Assembly (NCBI GenBank): GCA_964461335.1 | Contig: CAYWTY010000060.1 | Location: 1 to 10,222, forward strand | Length of the DNA stretch: 10,222 nt | Source of the DNA: JAKJBL01 sp964461335 | Lineage (GTDB): Bacteria; Bacillota; Clostridia; Christensenellales; CAG-138 | Direction of reading: 5' to 3' | In this document: one piece after another, positions 6,656-10,222 of the stretch | How positions within the stretch are numbered: position 1 is the stretch's first letter | Layout of the letters: each line of letters starts with the position of its first letter | Notes under the pieces: model-generated | Told to the model about the DNA's origin: nothing | What the model saw: the letters and a program-made list of their open reading frames with translations, nothing else | The model's database searches: none | Program-made: the position numbers and the translations under genes

Positions 6656-7903
6656 ATGATAGCAGAACTTATAAGTGTTGGAACAGAGCTTCTAATGGGG
6701 CAGGTGCTTAATACGGATTCCCAGTTTATGGCGCAGGAGCTAGCGCCTTTGGGCATTAACGTATACCATATGCTTACAGTGGGCGATAACCCCGGCCGCC
6801 TTAAGGAAGCCATACTTACAGGGTTGGAGCGGGCAGATATTCTTATACTTTCAGGCGGGCTAGGGCCTACAGGGGACGATTTAACAAAAAAGGTTGTGGC
6901 AGATGCGTTTTCGCTGGAAATGGAGCGCAGCGAAGATGCAGAACGAGCGCTGTATGAGCGCTTCCTCGCCTTAGGCAGGGAGATGACCCCAAACAACCTG
7001 CAGCAGGCGGATTTCCCAAAAGGCAGCATAATTTTAGAAAACCCGAATGGTACTGCGCCAGGCTGCATCACAGAATCCGGCTCTAAGGCAGCAATCCTTC
7101 TTCCTGGGCCGCCCCGTGAGCTTTTCCCAATGTTTAAAAATAAAGTAATACCATATCTCGAAGAAAAGAGCGGCTGCCGCCTGTTTTCGCGTGAAGTGCG
7201 AATATTTGGCATGGGCGAATCGAGCGTTGAATATCGGCTTAAGGACCTTATAGAGAACCAAAATAACCCAACGATTGCACCATATGCAAAAGTGGGGGAG
7301 GTAACGCTTCGTGTAACTGCACGCTGTGAGCAGGCAGAGGAAGGAGCTGCGCTTGTTGCACCAGTAGTTAAGGAAATTTCAGAACGTCTTGGGGATATTG
7401 TTTACAGCACTGAAGGTGTGGAACTCTCAGGCGTTTGTGCCGCTTTGCTTGAAAAAGAAGATGCAACGCTTGCAGTTGCAGAAAGCTGTTCAGGTGGGCT
7501 TTTGGCTGCTGCCCTTGTTGAAATACCGGGCAGCTCGGCCTTTTTCTTGGAAGGGGCAGTAACATATTCCGATGCAGCAAAGATGCGCAGGCTTGGCGTT
7601 GCGCCTTCAACTTTGCGCAAATTTGGGGCAGTAAGCGAAGAATGCGCAAAAGAAATGGCGCTCGGGATGCGGAAAACTTCAGGTGCTGACTATGCGCTTT
7701 CAACTACGGGCATAGCAGGGCCTTCAGGAGGCACAAAGGAAAAGCCTGTTGGTTTGGTCTTTGTGGGGCTTGCCTCAAGCAGCGGAGTTTATGTAAAACA
7801 GTTGCAGTTAAACGGCGATAGGAAGCGGATACGCGAAATTACAGTATTGAATGCGCTTGATTTGCTCCGCCGTGAACTTATGGGGCTTAAACAAGGCGAG
7901 TAG
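6656..7903 (+). CDS. cinA: CinA: competence/damage-inducible protein, nicotinamide-nucleotide amidohydrolase type
   Basis: This 415-residue protein has the two classical CinA parts. The N-terminal molybdopterin-binding-like domain (about 1-170) opens with AELISVGTELLMGQ and carries LSGGLGPTGDD (65-75). In family members this domain hydrolyses ADP-ribose and related nucleotides. The C-terminal CinA domain (about 255-410) contains AESCSGG (275-281) and TTGIAGPSGG (350-359), characteristic of the NMN deamidase PncC, which returns nicotinamide mononucleotide to the pyridine-nucleotide cycle. The ATG at 6656 follows AGGGGG with a short 4-base spacer and lies 13 bases after pgsA, so it is in the same transcript. 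The cinA-recA order is widely conserved. In Streptococcus pneumoniae the pair is competence-induced, but nothing here shows competence control. Confidence 0.94.
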   Translation: MIAELISVGTELLMGQVLNTDSQFMAQELAPLGINVYHMLTVGDNPGRLKEAILTGLERADILILSGGLGPTGDDLTKKVVADAFSLEMERSEDAERALYERFLALGREMTPNNLQQADFPKGSIILENPNGTAPGCITESGSKAAILLPGPPRELFPMFKNKVIPYLEEKSGCRLFSREVRIFGMGESSVEYRLKDLIENQNNPTIAPYAKVGEVTLRVTARCEQAEEGAALVAPVVKEISERLGDIVYSTEGVELSGVCAALLEKEDATLAVAESCSGGLLAAALVEIPGSSAFFLEGAVTYSDAAKMRRLGVAPSTLRKFGAVSEECAKEMALGMRKTSGADYALSTTGIAGPSGGTKEKPVGLVFVGLASSSGVYVKQLQLNGDRKRIREITVLNALDLLRRELMGLKQGE

Positions 7904-7956
7904 GTCTATACGCAAGCTATTAGCGTTGCAGAATATATACATTAAATAGTAGTTGC

Positions 7957-7985
7957 TTCCCTGCAGGTGCGCAGCGTGGTATACT
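7957..7985 (+). promoter_or_regulatory. Candidate recA promoter with extended -10
   Basis: TGGTATACT (7977-7985) is an extended -10 box (TGnTATACT). A weak -35 match TTCCCT (7957-7962) lies 17 bases upstream. It falls in the 120-base cinA-recA gap and would give a leader of about 30 bases. I see no Firmicutes-type LexA box (CGAAC-N4-GTTC) nearby. Confidence 0.5.
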
Positions 7986-8023
7986 CGAAAGCAGAAGGAT
8001 CTTGCAATATTAGGAGGATTCAT

Positions 8024-9100
8024 ATGGCAAATATGAGCGTAGAAAGAAACAAAGCGCTAGAAGCTGCGCTAAGTCAAATTGAAAAACAATTCGGCAAGGG
8101 CGCGATAATGAAGCTTGGAGATGCAGCAGGGAAAATCTCAGTTTCCACAATTTCAACCGGCTGCATAGAGCTTGATTTTGCGCTTGGTGTGGGGGGTGTT
8201 CCCCGCGGCCGAATGATAGAAATCTTCGGGCCGGAGTCATCAGGTAAAACAACAGTTGCGCTTCATATAATCGCACAGGCGCAGCGTGACGGGGGCACAG
8301 CCGCATTTATTGATGCTGAGCATGCGTTAGACCCGCTTTATGCGGAAAACCTCGGGGTAAATGTGGATGAGTTATATGTATCGCAGCCTGATACTGGGGA
8401 GCAGGCGCTCGAAATCGTAGAAGCGCTTGTGCGCTCTGGCGCAATGGATGTAATAGTGATTGACTCTGTTGCAGCGCTTGTTCCAAGGGCGGAAATTGAA
8501 GGTGATATGGGGGATGCGCATGTTGGGCTTCAGGCGCGGCTTATGTCGCAAGCCTTAAGGAAGCTTGCAGGAACAGTTTCCAAAACAAGCACTGTCGTTG
8601 TTTTTATAAATCAGCTCCGCGAAAAAGTAGGCGTAATGTTTGGAAGCCCGGAAACAACCCCTGGTGGCAAAGCGCTGAAGTTTTATGCATCTGTTCGGCT
8701 GGATGTTAGAAAAATCGAAACCCTTAAGAGCGGTACTGAGTTTGTGGGAAACCGCACGCGTGTTAAGGTGGTTAAAAATAAGGTAGCGCCCCCATTTAAA
8801 CAAGCGGAATTCGACATAATCTACGGTGAGGGTATTTCGAGGGAAGCTTCGATACTCGACCTTGCAGTTAAGTACAAGCTTATTGCAAAAACAGGCGCGT
8901 GGTATTCATATGGTGATATGCGCATGGCGCAGGGTAGGGAGAATGCACGCCTCTTCCTAAAAGATAACCAGGAGCTTTGCAGAGAGCTTGAAAGCCAGCT
9001 TAGAGTTTTTCTTAATGAAGAACGTGCTAAAAGCGCTGCAGAGCATGATGCAAAACGCGTAGTTATGCCAGGCCCCTTACCTGAAGATAAGGAGCTATAA
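8024..9100 (+). CDS. recA: Recombinase RecA
   Basis: This 358-residue RecA forms ATP-dependent filaments on single-stranded DNA, catalyses strand exchange and promotes LexA self-cleavage in the SOS response. Walker A is GPESSGKTT (69-77, Lys75). The catalytic glutamate is Glu99 in FIDAEHALD, and Walker B ends at Asp147 in VIVIDSV. The conserved core continues with LQARLMSQALRKL, FINQLREKVGVMFG and ETTPGGKALKFYASVRLD. The C-terminal domain is complete and the length normal. The ATG at 8024 has AGGAGG (8012-8017) 6 bases upstream; the in-frame GTG at 7967 would overlap the candidate promoter and adds residues foreign to the family. Only 34 bases separate the stop from the hairpin that ends the transcript. 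In many Clostridia the next gene is rny (RNase Y), which is absent here. Confidence 0.98.
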   Translation: MANMSVERNKALEAALSQIEKQFGKGAIMKLGDAAGKISVSTISTGCIELDFALGVGGVPRGRMIEIFGPESSGKTTVALHIIAQAQRDGGTAAFIDAEHALDPLYAENLGVNVDELYVSQPDTGEQALEIVEALVRSGAMDVIVIDSVAALVPRAEIEGDMGDAHVGLQARLMSQALRKLAGTVSKTSTVVVFINQLREKVGVMFGSPETTPGGKALKFYASVRLDVRKIETLKSGTEFVGNRTRVKVVKNKVAPPFKQAEFDIIYGEGISREASILDLAVKYKLIAKTGAWYSYGDMRMAQGRENARLFLKDNQELCRELESQLRVFLNEERAKSAAEHDAKRVVMPGPLPEDKEL

Positions 9101-9134
9101 CACTAGAGCATAGTTAGTTTCAAGCTGATAGTAA

Positions 9135-9167
9135 AAGAGCCCCATAAGCGCTTGCCTAGGGGCTCTT
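9135..9167. terminator. Bidirectional terminator between recA and the DUF975 gene
   Basis: A perfect 9-bp stem, AAGAGCCCC (9135-9143) and GGGGCTCTT (9159-9167), encloses a 15-base loop that itself contains the palindrome AAGCGCTT. On the minus strand the stem is followed by TTTTAC, a usable U tract. On the plus strand the tail is TTAATAAAT, which is weaker. It sits between the convergent stops of recA (9100) and the DUF975 gene (9213) and can serve both. Confidence 0.8.
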
Positions 9168-9212
9168 AATAAATACATTTACAGCTTATGTTAATTACTT
9201 AGCATGCTTAAG

Positions 9213-9914
9213 CTATTGGGCGCCGCCAACTCCAAAGGCTCTGCCTGTTCGGTTTAAATAAAATGCAGTGCGCGCAGTTAAAAAGTATGGTGTTACCCAT
9301 AACCCAAGAATACCTAATGTTAAAGCAGATAAGAACCACCACCCGATGAAGCTTATGTCAAGGCAGAAGAGGCTGCCTTTATAGCCTGCCATGAGCTGTT
9401 TTGAGCGGTCAACTGCTTCTCGAATTCCCATTTGCGGGTACTCAGCCATAAGTTGGGGTGCAAGCGCATACTTGTATGAAGCAACAATCCCAGGCACAAA
9501 TAAAAGCAGCGACCAAAGGAAAACGAAAAGCGCAATAAACAGCCTTAAGCCGAGCGCTTTCCCAAACAAAGTAAATCTGTCGAAAAGCGTGGAAAACGGC
9601 GGCCGTTCACCCAAGCTTATTCTGCCGAAAAAGACCCAAATCCCAAGCTCAATTGCTCCGCCAATAAGGAAAACAGCAAGCCCCCAATTTAAGAATATAC
9701 GGCTTAAGATAGGAAGGGTAGAGCTATCCCAGTAAAATGGTGCAGGCAGAGTGTAGTAAAGGTTATCAAAAACTTCGAGTATTCCCGAAGTGCCAAATGA
9801 CACAGGTATGCCTCCGAGCAGCACGCCAACAAAGCATGTAAGCAATGCTGTTCCCCAGTAACCGCTAAGGCTTGCTCTTGCAGCAAAGCGGAAATCCCTC
9901 GCTCTTGGTTGCAT
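9213..9914 (-). CDS. DUF975 family integral membrane protein
   Basis: This 233-residue polytopic membrane protein matches the DUF975 family in overall pattern. A basic-aromatic N-terminus with a helix (about 20-38) is followed by helices near 75-95 and 122-145. Then comes the family-like stretch PGIVASYKYALAPQLMAEYP and an amphipathic REAVDRSKQLMAGYKG segment, leading into a long hydrophobic C-terminal region (about 185-220) with a Gly-Leu-Trp-Val-Thr-Pro-Tyr turn. The biochemical function of the family is unknown; its members are common in Firmicutes. The ATG at 9914 is preceded by AGGAGG (9921-9926) with 6-base spacing. The gene stands alone, convergent with recA and downstream of a terminator, so it is probably monocistronic. 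TATGAT on the minus strand at 9950-9955 is a possible -10 box, but no good -35 box accompanies it. Confidence 0.8.
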   Translation of the reverse strand: MQPRARDFRFAARASLSGYWGTALLTCFVGVLLGGIPVSFGTSGILEVFDNLYYTLPAPFYWDSSTLPILSRIFLNWGLAVFLIGGAIELGIWVFFGRISLGERPPFSTLFDRFTLFGKALGLRLFIALFVFLWSLLLFVPGIVASYKYALAPQLMAEYPQMGIREAVDRSKQLMAGYKGSLFCLDISFIGWWFLSALTLGILGLWVTPYFLTARTAFYLNRTGRAFGVGGAQ

Positions 9915-10001
9915 AGGACACCTCCTGACTATTTAATACGACTTAGGGTATCATATTGTGCTCTCCTAAGCAATATGCAGGAAGCTGTGTAGCTTAAAAG
10001 C

Positions 10002-10042
10002 ATATAAGCCGGCTTAAGCATGAAGCCTTAAGCCGGCTATAT
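10002..10042 (-). terminator. Hairpin terminator after the sugar permease gene
   Basis: A perfect 12-bp inverted repeat, AGCCGGCTTAAG (10007-10018) and CTTAAGCCGGCT (10027-10038), has an 8-base loop. ATAT pairs extend it on both sides around one bulged A. It lies about 38 bases beyond the stop of the minus-strand permease gene. The minus-strand tail TATATGCTTTT is only moderately U-rich, so termination efficiency is uncertain. It insulates the permease transcript from the DUF975 gene. Confidence 0.75.
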
Positions 10043-10079
10043 TTAAAATACTTGAGTTTATGCAAATTAAGCATATAAG

Positions 10080-10222
10080 TTACTTTTTTGTGCGGTTTGC
10101 TATATCAATCCAAACTGCAATCAGTAGAATAAGGCCTTTTATCATATATTGAATCATTATGGGCAGGTTCATTAGGCTCATGCCGTTGTCAAGGCTTGCC
10201 ATAACCAAGGCTCCGATAATAG
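10080..10222 (-). CDS. Sugar ABC transporter permease, C-terminal fragment (XylH/GguB-like)
   Basis: Only the last 46 codons and the TAA stop (10080-10082) lie in the window; the gene continues past the right edge. The visible end reads IIGALVMASLDNGMSLMNL, then MIQYMIKGLILLIAVWIDI and a basic tail NRTKK. The stretch GALVMASLDNGMS, followed by QYxxKGLILLxAVWxD, is characteristic of the BPD_transp_2 permeases that import monosaccharides, closest to XylH (xylose) and GguB/MmsB (multiple monosaccharides). Family knowledge predicts a partner ATPase and a periplasmic-type binding protein upstream on the same strand, outside the window. The sugar cannot be assigned from this fragment. Confidence 0.78.
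   Translation of the reverse strand, partial: IIGALVMASLDNGMSLMNLPIMIQYMIKGLILLIAVWIDIANRTKK

Noticed and set aside
6634..7212. Minus-strand open frame of 192 codons opposite cinA
   Set aside because: It overlaps the conserved N-terminal domain of cinA throughout and reads as Ser/Arg/Pro-rich antisense sequence with no domain.
7967..8023. In-frame GTG that would lengthen RecA by 19 residues
   Set aside because: The extension overlaps the candidate promoter, has no ribosome binding site and does not resemble RecA N-termini. The ATG at 8024 has a perfectly spaced AGGAGG.

Overview
The window looks like a chromosomal segment of a low-to-moderate GC member of the Firmicutes, most likely class Clostridia. 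This rests on three things: the gene order ftsK/spoIIIE - rimO - pgsA - cinA - recA, a familiar core cluster in that group; strong AGGAGG-type ribosome binding sites; and a DUF975 membrane protein plus a membrane-anchored zinc-ribbon serine protease, both protein types common there. I cannot name a genus from the sequence alone.

Layout: a bidirectional hairpin terminator (58-89) separates whatever lies to the left from a minus-strand gene (151-1821). That gene encodes a secreted, membrane-tethered trypsin-like protease with a TPR-like segment, one C-terminal transmembrane helix and two zinc ribbons predicted to be inside the cell. A 600-base divergent intergenic region follows. It carries a near-consensus sigma-A promoter (TTGCAC-17-TATAAT) that drives rightward transcription of the core cluster.

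The core cluster runs 2431-9100 on the plus strand: DNA translocase FtsK/SpoIIIE (TTG start), ribosomal protein S12 methylthiotransferase RimO (8-base overlap with ftsK), phosphatidylglycerophosphate synthase PgsA (ATGA overlap with rimO), CinA (13-base gap) and RecA (120-base gap with its own candidate promoter). The first four are packed as one operon. They serve chromosome segregation, ribosome modification, phospholipid synthesis and nucleotide salvage, so the linkage is one of conserved order rather than a single pathway. RecA is probably expressed both by read-through and from its own promoter.

RecA ends at a bidirectional hairpin (9135-9167) and meets a convergent minus-strand DUF975 integral membrane protein gene (9213-9914). 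A strong hairpin at 10002-10042 then follows the 3' end of another minus-strand gene, whose visible 46 codons match the C-terminus of a sugar ABC transporter permease of the XylH/GguB type; the rest lies beyond the window.

Most of the window is conserved housekeeping sequence. I see no mobile element, CRISPR array, tRNA or rRNA, and no convincing undescribed system. The least ordinary item is the architecture of the protease at the left.
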